A DNA stretch of 64,000 nucleotides from Luteibacter sp. (GCF_009912395.1 NZ_WNDO01000004.1:1-64000), one strand, 5' to 3'; counted from the first letter of the stretch, positions 7,684 to 17,542 are shown. Notes: generated from the sequence alone by a model not told the origin. Numbers and translations are program-made.

Positions 7684-9054
7684 TCAGTAAGCGTATTCGC
7701 GGAACACCGGATCGACGCTGCCGTTCCACTTGCCGTGGAACAGTTCCAGCTTCGTATCGGCCTGGGTCTTGCCCGACAGCGCGATTTCCAGCAGTGGTTC
7801 AAGGTAGATCGATTCGTCGGCGCCACGCGTGCCGTGCTGGTTGCGACGTTTGAGGCCATGGTCGGCGATCTTCAGCAACTCCAGGGCGAGCTCGCGCACA
7901 TGGTGGCCGCGGAACGGCAGGTGCAGCGCATGCTTCGGCACGCCATCGCGCAAGGCATGACGCTCGGCCTTGCTGAAGTCCTTCACCAGGTCCCACGCGG
8001 CATCGAGGGCGACGTCGTCATAGAGCAGGCCAACCCAGTAAGCCGGCAGCGCACAGAGCTGGTTCCAGGTGCTGGTGTCGGCACCGCGCATTTCCAGGTA
8101 CTGCTTGAGGCGTACTTCGGGGAAGGCGGTGGTGAGGTGGTCGGCCCAGTCCTTCATGGTGGGCTTCACGCCCGGCAGTGCGGTCAGTTCGCCGCGCATG
8201 AACGCCTTGAAGTCCTTGCCGGAGAGATCGACGTACTTGCCATCGCGATAGCTGAAGTACATCGGCACGTCGAGGATGTAATCGACGTAGCGCTCGTAAC
8301 CGAAACCGTCTTCGAACACGAAGTCGAGCATGCCTGTGCGATCGGCGTCAGTGTCGGTCCACACGTGCGAGCGGAACGACTTGAAGCCGTTGGGCTTGCC
8401 TTCGGTGAACGGCGAGTTGGCGAACAGCGCCGTGGCGATCGGCTGCAGTGCAAGCGCGACACGGAACTTCTTCACCATGTCCGCTTCGGTCGCGTAGTCG
8501 AGGTTCACCTGCACGGTGCAGGTGCGCGTCATCATGTCCAGGCCGAGCGAGCCGACCTTGGGCATGTACTCGCGCATGATCTTGTAGCGGCCCTTGGGCA
8601 TCCACGGCATCTGGTCACGACGCCACTTTGGCTGGAAGCCCATGCCGAGGAAACCGATGCCGAATTCTTCCGCGACGGAGCGCACTTCCTTCAGGTGGTT
8701 GGTGACCTCGTCGCAGGTCTGGTGGATCGTCTCCAGCGGCGCACCCGACAGTTCGAGCTGGCCGGCCGGTTCGAGGGTGATGTTGGCCAGACCCTTGGTC
8801 AGGGCCACCGGCGTCTCGCCTTCACGGGCGACATCCCAGCCATAGCGCGAGGCCAGGCCTTCGAGGATGGCGCGGATGCCCGGGCGTTCGCCTTCGAACG
8901 GCGGCGGCGTGAGGTCGTTGGTGTAGAAGCCGAACTTCTCGTGCTCCGTGCCGATACGCCACTTGTCGCGCGGCTTCTCGCCCTCGGCGAGATAGGCGAC
9001 CAGGTCGTTGCGGTCACCGATGGGCGTGCTTTTCGCTGCGCTGGGGATGGACAC
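7684..9054 (-). CDS. gshA: Glutamate--cysteine ligase (plant/proteobacterial type)
   Basis: This 456-residue enzyme makes gamma-glutamylcysteine from glutamate, cysteine and ATP, the first step of glutathione synthesis in the cytoplasm. The N-terminal WRIGTEHEKFGF, the stretch TLEPAGQLELSGAPL and the region MMTRTCTVQVNLDY are hallmarks of the plant-type ligase found in alpha- and some gammaproteobacteria, unlike the E. coli type. Length fits the family at about 450 residues. An AGG-rich stretch precedes the ATG. The SEC-C protein gene follows after 9 bases. Region 9055-9218 upstream holds no gene. Confidence 0.93.
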   Translation of the reverse strand: MSIPSAAKSTPIGDRNDLVAYLAEGEKPRDKWRIGTEHEKFGFYTNDLTPPPFEGERPGIRAILEGLASRYGWDVAREGETPVALTKGLANITLEPAGQLELSGAPLETIHQTCDEVTNHLKEVRSVAEEFGIGFLGMGFQPKWRRDQMPWMPKGRYKIMREYMPKVGSLGLDMMTRTCTVQVNLDYATEADMVKKFRVALALQPIATALFANSPFTEGKPNGFKSFRSHVWTDTDADRTGMLDFVFEDGFGYERYVDYILDVPMYFSYRDGKYVDLSGKDFKAFMRGELTALPGVKPTMKDWADHLTTAFPEVRLKQYLEMRGADTSTWNQLCALPAYWVGLLYDDVALDAAWDLVKDFSKAERHALRDGVPKHALHLPFRGHHVRELALELLKIADHGLKRRNQHGTRGADESIYLEPLLEIALSGKTQADTKLELFHGKWNGSVDPVFREYAY

Positions 9055-9218
9055 GGACTTTCCTTGGAGAAGGGAGGCTAGGCCTGAGCCGCTCCATATG
9101 GGGGCGGCGTCGCCAGGAAAAAGGGATCATCCCATGGCGCGGCGGCAGGGTAGCAAAAAGACGGCAACGGCGTGATGGCGCTGGTCTTTTTCCTGTACCG
9201 GATGACTCTTCCAGTAGC

Positions 9219-9248
9219 GAAAAGGCCGCCCCGAGGGGCGGCCTTTTC
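9219..9248. terminator. Terminator between gshA and rho
   Basis: A stem AAAAGGCCGCCCC-GAG-GGGCGGCCTTTT is symmetric with A- and T-runs. It lies 20 bases after the rho stop on the minus strand. Confidence 0.85.
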
Positions 9249-9268
9249 GTGTGCGATCCGACGAAGCG

Positions 9269-11122
9269 TCAGCGCTTCATCGAGTTGAAGAACTCGTCGT
9301 TCGACTTCGTGTTCTTCATGCGGTCGAGCATGAACTCCATCGCGGCCAGTTCGTCCATCGGGTGGAGGAGCTTGCGCAGGATCCAGATCTTCGCGAGGAG
9401 GTCCGGCTCGATGAGCAGGTCTTCGCGACGGGTACCCGAACGGTTGATGTCGATGGCCGGATAGACGCGCTTCTCGGAGATGCGACGGGACAGGTGCACT
9501 TCCATGTTGCCCGTGCCCTTGAACTCCTCGTAGATCACCTCGTCCATCTTCGAACCGGTGTCCGTGAGGGCCGTGGCGATGATGGTGAGGCTGCCGCCTT
9601 CCTCGACGTTGCGCGCCGCGCCGAAGAAGCGCTTCGGGCGCTGCAGGGCGTTGGCGTCGACACCGCCGGTGAGCACCTTGCCGGAGCTGGGCACCACGGT
9701 GTTGTAGGCGCGGGCGAGGCGAGTGATCGAGTCGAGCAGGATCACGACGTCCTTCTTGTGCTCGACCAGGCGCTTGGCACGCTCGATCACCATTTCGGCG
9801 ACCTGCACGTGGCGCACGGCCGGCTCGTCGAAGGTGGAGCTGATCACTTCGGCGCGAACGGTGCGGGCGATTTCCGTGACTTCTTCCGGACGCTCGTCGA
9901 TCAGCAGCATGATCAGGTGGACGTCGGGATGGTTGTACTGGATGGCCTGCGCGATGTTCTGCAGCATCATCGTCTTACCGGACTTCGGCTGGGAGACGAT
10001 GAGACCGCGCTGACCGCGACCGATCGGCGCGACCAGGTCGAGGATGCGGCCCGTGATGTCCTCGGTGGAGCCGTTGCCACGCTCGAGCTTGAACGCCTTG
10101 CGCGGGAACAGCGGGGTGAGGTTCTCGAACAGCAGCTTGTTCTTCGACGCTTCCGGCGGATCGCCGTTGATGTCGTCGACCTTGAGCATCGCGAAGTAGC
10201 GCTCGCCTTCCTTCGGATGGCGGACGCGTCCGGTGATGTAGTCGCCGGTGCGCAGGTTGAAGCGGCGGATCTGGCTGGGCGAGACGTAGATGTCGTCCGG
10301 ACCGGCCAGGTAGGACTCGTCGGCCGAGCGCAGGAAACCGAAGCCGTCCTGGAGGATCTCGAGCACGCCTTCGGCCCAGATGCCGCCGCCCGAACGGGCG
10401 TGCGCCTTGAGGACGCTGAAGACGACGTCCTGCTTGCGCTGGCGGGCCACGCCTTCACGGATGCCCAGCGATTCGGCGAACTCGAGCAGCTGGATCGAGT
10501 TCTTGCGCTTGAGTTCGGTGAGGTTGATCAGGCGATCGTTGCTGCCGGCGTCGGCGTTCTCGTCGTCGTCGACGGGATAGCCGTTGTTATTGTTGTGGCG
10601 CGGGTGCTGGTAGTTGCCGTTGTTGCCACCGCCATTGCCGTTGCTATTGCCGTTGTTGCCGCCCTGGCGCTGCTGCTGCGGGCCGCGATCGTTACGGTCA
10701 TTGCGGTCGTTGCGCTCATTGCGACGACGACGGCCCCGACCTTCGCGGTCGTTGCGGTTATTGCCCTGGCCGCCCTGGCCCTGGCCACCCTGCGGGTTGT
10801 TGCCGCCCTGGTTCTGGCTGGCCTGGCTGCCCTGGTACGGATTGGGCTGCTGCGGAGCGGGCGCATTGCCGCCCTCGCGCGGCGCTTCGGGCGCGGACGG
10901 CGCCTGGCGCGCTTCGACGGGAGGCAGGGGAGGCAACTGGAGCTCGGCCTGCGGCGCGGGAGCCGGAGCGGGCGCCTTGGCCGGAGCCGGTGCGCTCGTC
11001 TCGACCGCGGGGGCTTCGGCGGCCGGCGCCGCCTTGCGGCGCGTGCGGGGACGCGGTTCGGTCGCAGGCGTATCGCCGGCGCCCTTGGCGTCGATGGAGT
11101 CTTTGGTTTCGATATCGGACAC
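9269..11122 (-). CDS. rho: Transcription termination factor Rho with long low-complexity N-terminus
   Basis: Rho is a hexameric RNA-dependent ATPase that ends transcription. The conserved protein begins near [12 protein letters not shown] (about residue 200). The RNA-binding cold-shock-like domain follows ([27 protein letters not shown]), then the ATPase with P-loop QPKSGKT, the DERPEEVTE loop and the Q-loop region. The first about 200 residues are Ala/Pro-rich, then Gln/Gly/Asn-rich, with repeated Arg-Asn-Asp blocks, and look disordered. I place the start at GTG 11122, seven bases after GAGG; a TTG two codons upstream sits almost on that site and is unlikely. trxA lies upstream on the same strand. 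Confidence 0.95.
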   Translation of the reverse strand: MSDIETKDSIDAKGAGDTPATEPRPRTRRKAAPAAEAPAVETSAPAPAKAPAPAPAPQAELQLPPLPPVEARQAPSAPEAPREGGNAPAPQQPNPYQGSQASQNQGGNNPQGGQGQGGQGNNRNDREGRGRRRRNERNDRNDRNDRGPQQQRQGGNNGNSNGNGGGNNGNYQHPRHNNNNGYPVDDDENADAGSNDRLINLTELKRKNSIQLLEFAESLGIREGVARQRKQDVVFSVLKAHARSGGGIWAEGVLEILQDGFGFLRSADESYLAGPDDIYVSPSQIRRFNLRTGDYITGRVRHPKEGERYFAMLKVDDINGDPPEASKNKLLFENLTPLFPRKAFKLERGNGSTEDITGRILDLVAPIGRGQRGLIVSQPKSGKTMMLQNIAQAIQYNHPDVHLIMLLIDERPEEVTEIARTVRAEVISSTFDEPAVRHVQVAEMVIERAKRLVEHKKDVVILLDSITRLARAYNTVVPSSGKVLTGGVDANALQRPKRFFGAARNVEEGGSLTIIATALTDTGSKMDEVIYEEFKGTGNMEVHLSRRISEKRVYPAIDINRSGTRREDLLIEPDLLAKIWILRKLLHPMDELAAMEFMLDRMKNTKSNDEFFNSMKR

Positions 11123-11280
11123 GGGCAAACCTCACGGGGCGCCGTTAAAAGGAAGAAGGGAAGAGAGGGTTCGCAGCAGGGGGGACAACGCATGTCCCGG
11201 CGAACACCTAGAGCCTAGCATCACGTGAGGCGCGAGGTAAAGCGCCCCACGCGGCGGCTGTGTAAAGCGTAAAAAAGGAA

Positions 11281-11607
11281 TTAAATCGACTTTTCGATCA
11301 GCTGGGCCAGCTGGCTCTTGCCAACGGCGCCGATCTGGGTGCCGGCAACCTTGCCGTCCTTGAACACCATCAGGGTCGGGATGCCACGGATGCCATACTG
11401 GCGGGGCGTGGCCTGGTTCTCGTCGATGTTGATCTTGACGATCTTGACCTTGCCCTCGTACTCGCCGGCCAGCTGGTCCAGGACCGGGGCGATCGACTTG
11501 CACGGACCGCACCACTCCGCCCAGAAGTCGAGCAGGACAGGGGTTTCGGACTCAAGCACGTCCTTCGAGAAGGCGGCGTCGCTGGTATGGGTGATCTTGT
11601 CGCTCAC
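11281..11607 (-). CDS. trxA: Thioredoxin 1
   Basis: A 108-residue cytoplasmic dithiol reductase with the active site [10 protein letters not shown] and the cis-proline loop RGIPTLMVF. The GTG start at 11607 follows GGAG at proper spacing, and the upstream in-frame ATG at 11661 would add residues foreign to the family. It is transcribed toward rho with a gap of about 158 bases. The trxA-rho order, with rhlB divergent, is conserved in Xanthomonas and pseudomonads. It supplies electrons to reductases such as ribonucleotide reductase. Confidence 0.95.
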   Translation of the reverse strand: MSDKITHTSDAAFSKDVLESETPVLLDFWAEWCGPCKSIAPVLDQLAGEYEGKVKIVKINIDENQATPRQYGIRGIPTLMVFKDGKVAGTQIGAVGKSQLAQLIEKSI

Positions 11608-12039
11608 CGTGGTCTCCAAAAAAATGTGAAAAAGGGGGATTGACGACCCTGACGCTGGCATCGGCTACACTTAGGAGCCCCATGTCGCGGGTCCAACCGG
11701 AACCGAAGGTCTTGGCCATTGCAGCCGGCGGCCCTCATTCCAACCCAACTAGGGGCGCGATTCAAGCGATTCAAGGCCACCGCCGGGTGGTTTCCGTTGA
11801 CATAGGTGAACCGTTTTCCCAAGCCGGTTCACCTATGCCAGCGGAAGCCGTCGGGCCGGCCACCACCGCCTCCGGCCTTCGCGCGCCGGGCGCGTCGACA
11901 GGCCGCCGGGCTGACAACCGGCCGCTCCCGACTCTCCCGTGACGCCGGTCGGATCATCCCTTTCGTCCCGTGGTGCCTACCTGCCGCCGGGACGGCGCCG
12001 CGTATCCGCGGCGCAAGCTTCCAGGCCTTTCAACACACC
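11608..12039 (+). other. Divergent trxA/rhlB intergenic region with long rhlB leader
   Basis: No gene is visible in these 432 bases. TTGACG at 11640 and TACACT at 11666 could form a rightward promoter, although the 20-base spacing is long. If it is used, rhlB has a leader of more than 360 bases. The leader contains a strong hairpin listed separately and a TTGACA at 11797 without a good -10 partner. Confidence 0.4.
11801..11837 (+). promoter_or_regulatory. Perfect 13-bp hairpin in the rhlB leader
   Basis: CATAGGTGAACCG and CGGTTCACCTATG pair perfectly around an 11-base loop. No T-run follows, so it is not a standard terminator. It lies about 200 bases before the rhlB start and could be an RNA structure in the message or a protein-binding dyad. 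Confidence 0.55.
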
Positions 12040-13782
12040 ATGTCCGAAACCGTTCTCACCGACGTCTTCTACGAAAACCTCGACCTCCATCCGCTGCTCC
12101 AGGAAGGTCTCGCCACCGCCGGCATCACCCGTTGCACCCCGATCCAGGCGCTGACCCTCCCGGTCGCCCTCACCGGTCGCGACGTCGCCGGCCAGGCCCA
12201 GACGGGCACCGGCAAGACCTTCGCCTTCCTCGTGGCGCTGGTCGACCGCCTCCTCAAGAACCCGGCCCACGCAGACCGCAAGGACTCCGATCCGCGCGCC
12301 CTGGTCATCGCGCCCACGCGCGAGCTGGCGATCCAGATCGAGAAGGACTTCCGCACCATCGGCAAGGCCACCGGCCTGCGCAGCGCGCTGATCTACGGCG
12401 GCGTCGACTACGACAAGCAGCGCCAGCAGTTGCGTGACGGCTGCGACATCATCATCGCCACCCCGGGCCGCCTGCTCGACTACTACAAGCAGGACGTCTT
12501 CGGCTTCGGCAGCGTCGAGGTGATGGTCATCGACGAAGCCGACCGCATGTTCGACCTGGGCTTCATCAAGGACGTGCGCTTCATCTTCCGTCGCCTGCCG
12601 GCCCGCGAGAGGCGCCAGGTGTTGCTGTTCTCCGCGACCCTGAGCCACCGCGTGCTCGAACTCGCCTACGAGCACATGCACGAGGCCGAGAAGCTGGTGG
12701 TGGAAACGGAAAACGTCACCGCCGACCGCGTGCGCCAGGTCGTCTACTTCCCGTCGAAGGAAGAAAAGATGCCGCTGCTGTTCAACCTGCTCGAACAGAG
12801 CAAGGCCGAGCGCAGCATCATCTTCGTGAACACCAAGGCCGCCGCCGAGCGCATCACCGATCGCCTGAAGCGCCACAACTTCCGCGTGGGCGCCATCTCC
12901 GGCGACGTGCCGCAGGTGAAGCGTCAGAAGCTGCTGCAGCGCTTCCAGGACGGTCAGATCGACATCCTGGTGGCCACCGATGTCGCCGCCCGTGGCCTGC
13001 ACATCCCGGCCGTGAGCCACGTCTTCAACTACGACCTGCCGCAGGACGTCGAAGACTACGTGCACCGCATCGGCCGCACCGCGCGCCTGGGCGCCGAGGG
13101 CGACGCGATCAGCTTTGCCTGCGATCTCTACGCGATGGGCCTGCCGGACATCGAGACCTACATCAACCAGAAGATCCCCACCGCCTCCATCGAGGCGCAG
13201 ATGCTGGTGATGCCGGCACCGCGCCCGCGCGCCGACGGCGTGCAGGACGAAGTGGACGATCCGAACGACAACGACGGCCACGTTCCCACCCGCGGTGCGC
13301 CGCCGGAGAAGGGCGGTCGCAACGCGCGTGGCGGTCGCAGCGGTTCGCGCTCGGGCGAGCGTTCCGGTTCCGGTGAGCGTTCGGGCAACCGCGAGCGTCG
13401 TCCGCGCGTTCCTCGCGAGGACAAGCCGGCCTCCACCGAGGTGCCGGTGAAGACGGTCGTGGTCGCCGAGACCATCGCCGACCTGCCGGCCGCCGCCGAC
13501 GCCATCAAGGCCGAGGGCGAGCAGAAGAAGCGTCGCCGTCGTCGTGGCGGTCGCGGTCGCGGCCAGCGCGAAGGCGGCGAGAACACCGCACCGCAGGCAC
13601 AGGCCGGCGGTCGTCCGCAGGGCGAGTCGCGTCGCGGCTCGGCGCAGTCCACCCCGGGCCAGCGCCCGTCGCGCCAGGTCGAGGCCAGCCGCCCGACCAG
13701 CACGCCGGCTCCCGCCGCCCCGCCGGTCAAGGAAAAGGTCGGCTTCTTCCGCCGCCTGGGTCGCCTGTTCGGCGGTCGCTGA
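12040..13782 (+). CDS. rhlB: ATP-dependent RNA helicase RhlB (DEAD-box)
   Basis: This 580-residue helicase shows motif [23 protein letters not shown] in [11 protein letters not shown], and motif [10 protein letters not shown]. The core (about residues 1-385) fits RhlB, the helicase of the RNA degradosome. The last about 190 residues are a basic, Arg/Gly-rich, disordered tail with [13 protein letters not shown] blocks, longer than E. coli RhlB and typical of xanthomonads. ATG 12040 gives the family start [18 protein letters not shown]. It is divergent from trxA and next to rho, fitting a role in RNA turnover and termination. Confidence 0.93.
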   Translation: MSETVLTDVFYENLDLHPLLQEGLATAGITRCTPIQALTLPVALTGRDVAGQAQTGTGKTFAFLVALVDRLLKNPAHADRKDSDPRALVIAPTRELAIQIEKDFRTIGKATGLRSALIYGGVDYDKQRQQLRDGCDIIIATPGRLLDYYKQDVFGFGSVEVMVIDEADRMFDLGFIKDVRFIFRRLPARERRQVLLFSATLSHRVLELAYEHMHEAEKLVVETENVTADRVRQVVYFPSKEEKMPLLFNLLEQSKAERSIIFVNTKAAAERITDRLKRHNFRVGAISGDVPQVKRQKLLQRFQDGQIDILVATDVAARGLHIPAVSHVFNYDLPQDVEDYVHRIGRTARLGAEGDAISFACDLYAMGLPDIETYINQKIPTASIEAQMLVMPAPRPRADGVQDEVDDPNDNDGHVPTRGAPPEKGGRNARGGRSGSRSGERSGSGERSGNRERRPRVPREDKPASTEVPVKTVVVAETIADLPAAADAIKAEGEQKKRRRRRGGRGRGQREGGENTAPQAQAGGRPQGESRRGSAQSTPGQRPSRQVEASRPTSTPAPAAPPVKEKVGFFRRLGRLFGGR

Positions 13783-13813
13783 AGGTGATCCGTCACGCGC
13801 AGGCACGCTCCTC

Positions 13814-13835
13814 GTAGGAGCGCGCTTGCGCGCGA
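13814..13835 (+). repeat. Single REP element
   Basis: GTAGGAGCGCGCTTGCGCGC followed by GA, same unit as the other REP copies but without an inverted partner. It lies between rhlB and ftsE. Confidence 0.8.
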
Positions 13836-13952
13836 TCGGGGCAGCGCATCGCCCCCCACGCTGAACCCCCCACCCAAACCGCGACACCACCCCCCGCAAA
13901 CCCGCGCCACATCCCGTATCCTCTAGTCCTTCACGGGCCAACGGGTAACGCG

Positions 13953-14630
13953 GTGATCGGTTTCGATCTGGTGAGCAAACGATACGAGGGCGACCATCAA
14001 GCCCTCCTCGACGTGTCGTTCCGGGTGGACGCGGGCGAGATGGCCTTCGTCACCGGTCACTCCGGCGCCGGCAAGAGCACCCTGCTCAAGCTGCTGGCGA
14101 TGATCGAGCGTCCCACCAACGGCGTGGTCACCCTCGACGGCCAAAAGTTCAATACCGTCCGCGCCCACGACATCCCGCGCCTGCGCCGCAAGCTCGGCAT
14201 GGTCTTCCAGGACCACCGCCTGCTGCTCGACCGCAGCGTCTTCGCCAACGTGGAACTGCCGCTGGTCATCGCTGGCGTCACGCCATCCGAGCGCAGCCGC
14301 CGCGTGCGCGCCGCGCTGGAAAAGGTGGGCCTGCTCAGCTACGAGAAGCAGCTGCCGTCGGCGCTGTCCACGGGCGAGCAGCAGCGCGTAGGCATCGCGC
14401 GCGCCATCGTCGCCAAGCCGGCGGTGCTCATCGCCGACGAACCCACCGGCAACCTCGATCCGCAACTGGCCATGGAGATCATGAGCCTGTTCGCCGAATT
14501 CCAGCAGGTCGGCACCGCCGTCCTCGTCGCCAGTCACGACCTCATGCTCATCAAGCGAATGAAGAAACGCGTCGTCGTCCTCGACCACGGCAAGCTGGTG
14601 GCCGACGTGCCCGCCACGGAGGTCCAGTGA
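13953..14630 (+). CDS. ftsE: Cell division ATP-binding protein FtsE
   Basis: This 225-residue ABC ATPase works with FtsX at the division septum to activate peptidoglycan hydrolases. It carries Walker A GHSGAGKST, signature LSTGEQQRVGIARA and Walker B VLIADEPTGNLD. The start is GTG at 13953, giving MIGFDLVSKRYEG, the normal FtsE opening; the ribosome site is weak. The stop overlaps the ftsX start by GTGA. The FtsE Q-loop FQDHRLL is present. Confidence 0.95.
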   Translation: MIGFDLVSKRYEGDHQALLDVSFRVDAGEMAFVTGHSGAGKSTLLKLLAMIERPTNGVVTLDGQKFNTVRAHDIPRLRRKLGMVFQDHRLLLDRSVFANVELPLVIAGVTPSERSRRVRAALEKVGLLSYEKQLPSALSTGEQQRVGIARAIVAKPAVLIADEPTGNLDPQLAMEIMSLFAEFQQVGTAVLVASHDLMLIKRMKKRVVVLDHGKLVADVPATEVQ

Positions 14631-15607
14631 ACGCCGTTCGCGAGCCGCGTCGCGCGGCGGAACCGGAAAAGACCCGCCGCACCGAGCCGCACAAGGTCGG
14701 CGCTTGGCGCGAGCACCACGCGTGGAGCCTGTCGATCAGCCTGCGCCGCCTCGGCGCGCGCCCGCTGGGCACTCTGCTCACCGTAGCGGTGATGGGCGTC
14801 GCGCTGGCGCTGCCGCTGGCCTTCTATCTGCTGCTGGGCAACGTGCAGCGCATGGGCGACGCCCTGGGCCGCAACCAGTCGATCAGCGTCTTCATGAAGC
14901 CGGGCCAGAACGCCGGCATGGCCGAGACGGCGGCGTCCGCGCTGCGCGGTCGCCCCGAGGTGGCCGATATCGCCGTGCGCACGCCGAAGGACGGCCTCGA
15001 CGAACTTGCCGAGGTGCAGGGCTTCTCCGGCGCGCTGCAATCGCTCGACGCCAATCCGCTGCCCTTTGTGTTGTCGGTGCAGCCGAAGCCTGGCCTCTCC
15101 GCCGACGACATCGCCCGCCTGGTCGACGCCATGAAGAACACGCCGGGCGTGGACATGGTCCAGGACACCGGCGCGTGGCGGCAGCGCCTCGACGCGCTGT
15201 TGGGCGTGGGGTCGCGTGCGATCAGCCTGCTCGCCGCGCTGCTCGGCGTCGCCGCCTTGCTGGTGGTGGGCAATACCATCCGCGTCGATATCCTGAGCCG
15301 CGCCGAGGAGATCGGCGTATTGCTGCTGATCGGCGCAAGCCGGCCCTTCGTACGCCGGCCCTACCTCTACACCGGCATCTGGCTGGGCTTCCTCGCCGGC
15401 GTGCTCGCCGTGGTGCTGGCGGTGCTGCTGGAGCTGGCGATGGTCGGCCCGGTGTCGCGCCTGGCCGCCGCCTACGATGGCAGCGTCAGCTTCGGTGGCC
15501 TGCCGGCCTGGTTGTTGCTCTCGGTGCCGTTCGCCTCCGCCCTGCTGGGTTGGCTGGGCGCGCGGTTGGTCAGCGCACGACAGATCCGCCGCATGGCGGC
15601 CGCCTGA
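14627..15607 (+). CDS. ftsX: Cell division protein FtsX
   Basis: A 326-residue inner-membrane protein with one N-terminal membrane segment (LLTVAVMGVALALPLAFYLLL), a periplasmic domain of about 120 residues, and three C-terminal membrane segments. That is the FtsX topology. The RAEEIGVLLLIGAS segment is typical of FtsX/MacB permeases. It starts at GTG 14627, overlapping ftsE by four bases, so translation is coupled. The N-terminal cytoplasmic part is Arg/Pro rich. Confidence 0.93.
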   Translation: MNAVREPRRAAEPEKTRRTEPHKVGAWREHHAWSLSISLRRLGARPLGTLLTVAVMGVALALPLAFYLLLGNVQRMGDALGRNQSISVFMKPGQNAGMAETAASALRGRPEVADIAVRTPKDGLDELAEVQGFSGALQSLDANPLPFVLSVQPKPGLSADDIARLVDAMKNTPGVDMVQDTGAWRQRLDALLGVGSRAISLLAALLGVAALLVVGNTIRVDILSRAEEIGVLLLIGASRPFVRRPYLYTGIWLGFLAGVLAVVLAVLLELAMVGPVSRLAAAYDGSVSFGGLPAWLLLSVPFASALLGWLGARLVSARQIRRMAAA

Positions 15608-15620
15608 CGGGGGACAGTCG

Positions 15621-16463
15621 ATGGGGGCGGGCAACCGGATCGGGTCGGCGGCGGGGGCCGCGCCACGCATCCTGCTGGTGGACGGCTCGAAGGTCGTCCG
15701 CCAGCTCATATCCCGAGTGGTGAAGGCCGAGGTGCCGGACGTCGAGATCGTCGCTGTCGCCACCGGCGCCGAGGCGCAGGCCGAACTGCAGCACGGCGTG
15801 TTCGACTTCGTCACCGTGGCGCTGCGCCTGTCCGACATGGACGGCCTGGAGCTGGCGCGCTACGTACGCGAATCCTCGCCACAGATCTACATGCCCATCG
15901 TGGTGGTCTCGGGCGATGTCGAGCAGCGCCTGCACCGGCGCGAGCTGGGCGAGTACGTCACCGACTATTTCGACAAGTCGATGGGTTTCGAGGCGCTGGG
16001 CGAGTTCATCCGGGGCTACGTGTCGCCGGAAGGTGGGGCGGACGGCGAAGTGCTCTATGTCGAGGACAGTCGCGTCGTGGCGCTCGCCACCCGCCGCATC
16101 ATGGAAAAATACGGGCTCACCGTGCACCACGTCATCAGCACCGAGGACGCGCTCGTCCATCTGCGGGCGGCGCAGGCGAAGGGCGAGGTGGGCGCGGACG
16201 TGGTTCTTACCGATGTGAGCCTCAAGGGCGAGCTGACCGGTGGCGACCTCGTCGAGCGCATCCGCAACGAATTCGGTTATGGCAAGGGGCGCCTGCCCAC
16301 CCTGGTCATGACCGGCGATGAAAACCCGGCCAACCAGACGGCCCTGCTGCGCGCGGGCGCCAACGACCTGGTGGAGAAGCCGGTGGAGGAAAGACTCTTG
16401 ATCACCAAATTGCTGTTCCAGCTGCGCGTGGCGCGGCACCTGCGCGAAAGGACCGAAGGTTGA
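15621..16463 (+). CDS. Double-receiver response regulator with a degenerate first receiver
   Basis: 280 residues form two receiver (REC) domains in tandem and no output domain. The second (about 145-275) is intact: acidic pair in YVEDS, phospho-acceptor in VVLTDVSL, and Lys in VEKPVEER. In the first, the acceptor site reads VTVALRL, so Ala replaces Asp, although the switch Lys (YFDKS) remains. It may therefore signal by the second domain only, with the first as a partner or dimer module. ATG 15621 follows GGGGGAC. The gene sits 13 bases after ftsX and overlaps ung by four bases, so it may be co-expressed with cell division genes. The kinase partner is not in view. Confidence 0.85.
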   Translation: MGAGNRIGSAAGAAPRILLVDGSKVVRQLISRVVKAEVPDVEIVAVATGAEAQAELQHGVFDFVTVALRLSDMDGLELARYVRESSPQIYMPIVVVSGDVEQRLHRRELGEYVTDYFDKSMGFEALGEFIRGYVSPEGGADGEVLYVEDSRVVALATRRIMEKYGLTVHHVISTEDALVHLRAAQAKGEVGADVVLTDVSLKGELTGGDLVERIRNEFGYGKGRLPTLVMTGDENPANQTALLRAGANDLVEKPVEERLLITKLLFQLRVARHLRERTEG

Positions 16464-17164
16464 ACGACCGCGTCCGTCTCGATGCCTCCTGGAAGGAGCG
16501 CATCGGTAGTTACCTTGACCGCCCCGACATGCATGCGCTGTCGGCCTTCCTGCGTGACGAGAAGGTCCACGGCAAGGTCATCTACCCGCCGGACCCCGAC
16601 ATCTTCAACGCGTTCACCCATACGCCGTTCGATCGCGTCCGCGTGGTCATCCTGGGCCAGGACCCGTACCACGGTCCGGACCAGGCCCACGGCCTCAGCT
16701 TCTCCGTACGCCCCGGCGTGCGGGTGCCGCCGTCGTTGCAGAACATGTTCAAGGAGATCGAGGACTGCCTCGGCATCCCGCGCCCCGACCATGGCTGCCT
16801 CACTCCCTGGGCCGACCGCGGCGTGCTGCTGCTCAACGCAGTGCTCACCGTGGAAGCGGGGCAGGCCGCCTCGCACCAGGGCAAGGGCTGGGAAGGTTTC
16901 ACCGACGCGGCCATCGACGCCCTTAACCGTGAGCGCGAGGGGCTGGTCTTCATGCTCTGGGGCAGCCACGCCCAGAAGAAGGGCCAGCTGATCGACGGCA
17001 AGCGCCACTGCGTCCTGCGCAGCGTCCACCCTTCGCCCCTGTCCGCGCACCGCGGCTTCATGGGCTGCGGGCACTTCGCCAAGGCCAACAGCTATTTCGA
17101 ATCGCGCGGCGAGCCGCCGATCGACTGGTCGCTGCCGAGGCGGGCGGAGCTGGACATTTCTTAA
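16460..17164 (+). CDS. ung: Uracil-DNA glycosylase (family 1)
   Basis: This 234-residue base-excision repair enzyme removes uracil from DNA. It has the catalytic water-activating motif GQDPYHG, the uracil-binding LLLNAVLTV region and the DNA-intercalation loop HPSPLSAH. Length fits Ung. The start is TTG at 16460 in TTGA, overlapping the response regulator stop, so it is translated by coupling; the next in-frame starts would cut into the conserved N-terminus. Confidence 0.95.
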   Translation: MNDRVRLDASWKERIGSYLDRPDMHALSAFLRDEKVHGKVIYPPDPDIFNAFTHTPFDRVRVVILGQDPYHGPDQAHGLSFSVRPGVRVPPSLQNMFKEIEDCLGIPRPDHGCLTPWADRGVLLLNAVLTVEAGQAASHQGKGWEGFTDAAIDALNREREGLVFMLWGSHAQKKGQLIDGKRHCVLRSVHPSPLSAHRGFMGCGHFAKANSYFESRGEPPIDWSLPRRAELDIS

Positions 17165-17438
17165 CCAGGGGCGGTCGCCGAGGGCTTGGGTCGGCGACGG
17201 TGGTGCCATAGATAGGGTGTCAGCCATGTCCTGGCACGCCTTCCGGAACGCTCCTGGAACAGGCCCCGGATTTTTGCCCGCCAGGACAATCGCTTTTGCG
17301 CCGGTCGGTTGAAAGGAATTCGGTCGACCCCATATTTCCCTTGCGCAGCAGTTACATAGCCGCGCCGACGCTACCCGCCGGGTTCCTCCTGGCCCGGTCG
17401 GGTAGCCGTCTGTCTCCTGAACTCCCGGGCCCGTCGAC

Positions 17439-17465
17439 TGGACATCCGGGGGGTATTTCTATACT
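17439..17465 (+). promoter_or_regulatory. Candidate sigma-70 promoter of rpoH
   Basis: TGGACA (17439-17444) and TATACT (17460-17465) are separated by 15 bases, slightly short. The start site would be near 17472, giving a leader of about 100 bases that includes the CIRCE-like element. Confidence 0.5.
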
Positions 17466-17515
17466 ATTGAGTACAGCTACCCGCCCTGGAAGCTCGTGTT
17501 GAACTTCCGGCGGGG

Positions 17516-17542
17516 TTAGCACTCCCAACATGGGACTGCTAA
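17516..17542 (+). promoter_or_regulatory. CIRCE-like HrcA operator in the rpoH leader
   Basis: TTAGCACTC, nine bases, GACTGCTAA. The CIRCE consensus is TTAGCACTC-N9-GAGTGCTAA, so the spacing is exact and 17 of 18 arm bases match. It lies between the putative promoter and the ribosome site of rpoH. HrcA binding is inferred; hrcA itself is not in the window. Confidence 0.75.

Noticed and set aside
9251-11218. A 655-codon open frame on the plus strand across rho
   Set aside because: It is antisense to rho, whose motifs are unmistakable. Long antisense frames are common in G/C-rich DNA because stops are rare; this one is rich in Val/Arg/Asp with no recognisable motif.
11640-11942. Small protein gene in the trxA/rhlB spacer (100 codons)
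   Set aside because: No ribosome site, no domain, Pro/Arg/Gly-rich composition and it spans the hairpin; treated as leader.
17498-17520. Sigma-E promoter before rpoH (GAACTT)
   Set aside because: The -35 is good, but at 16-17 bases the -10 reads TCCCA instead of TCTGA/TCAAA, so support is too weak.
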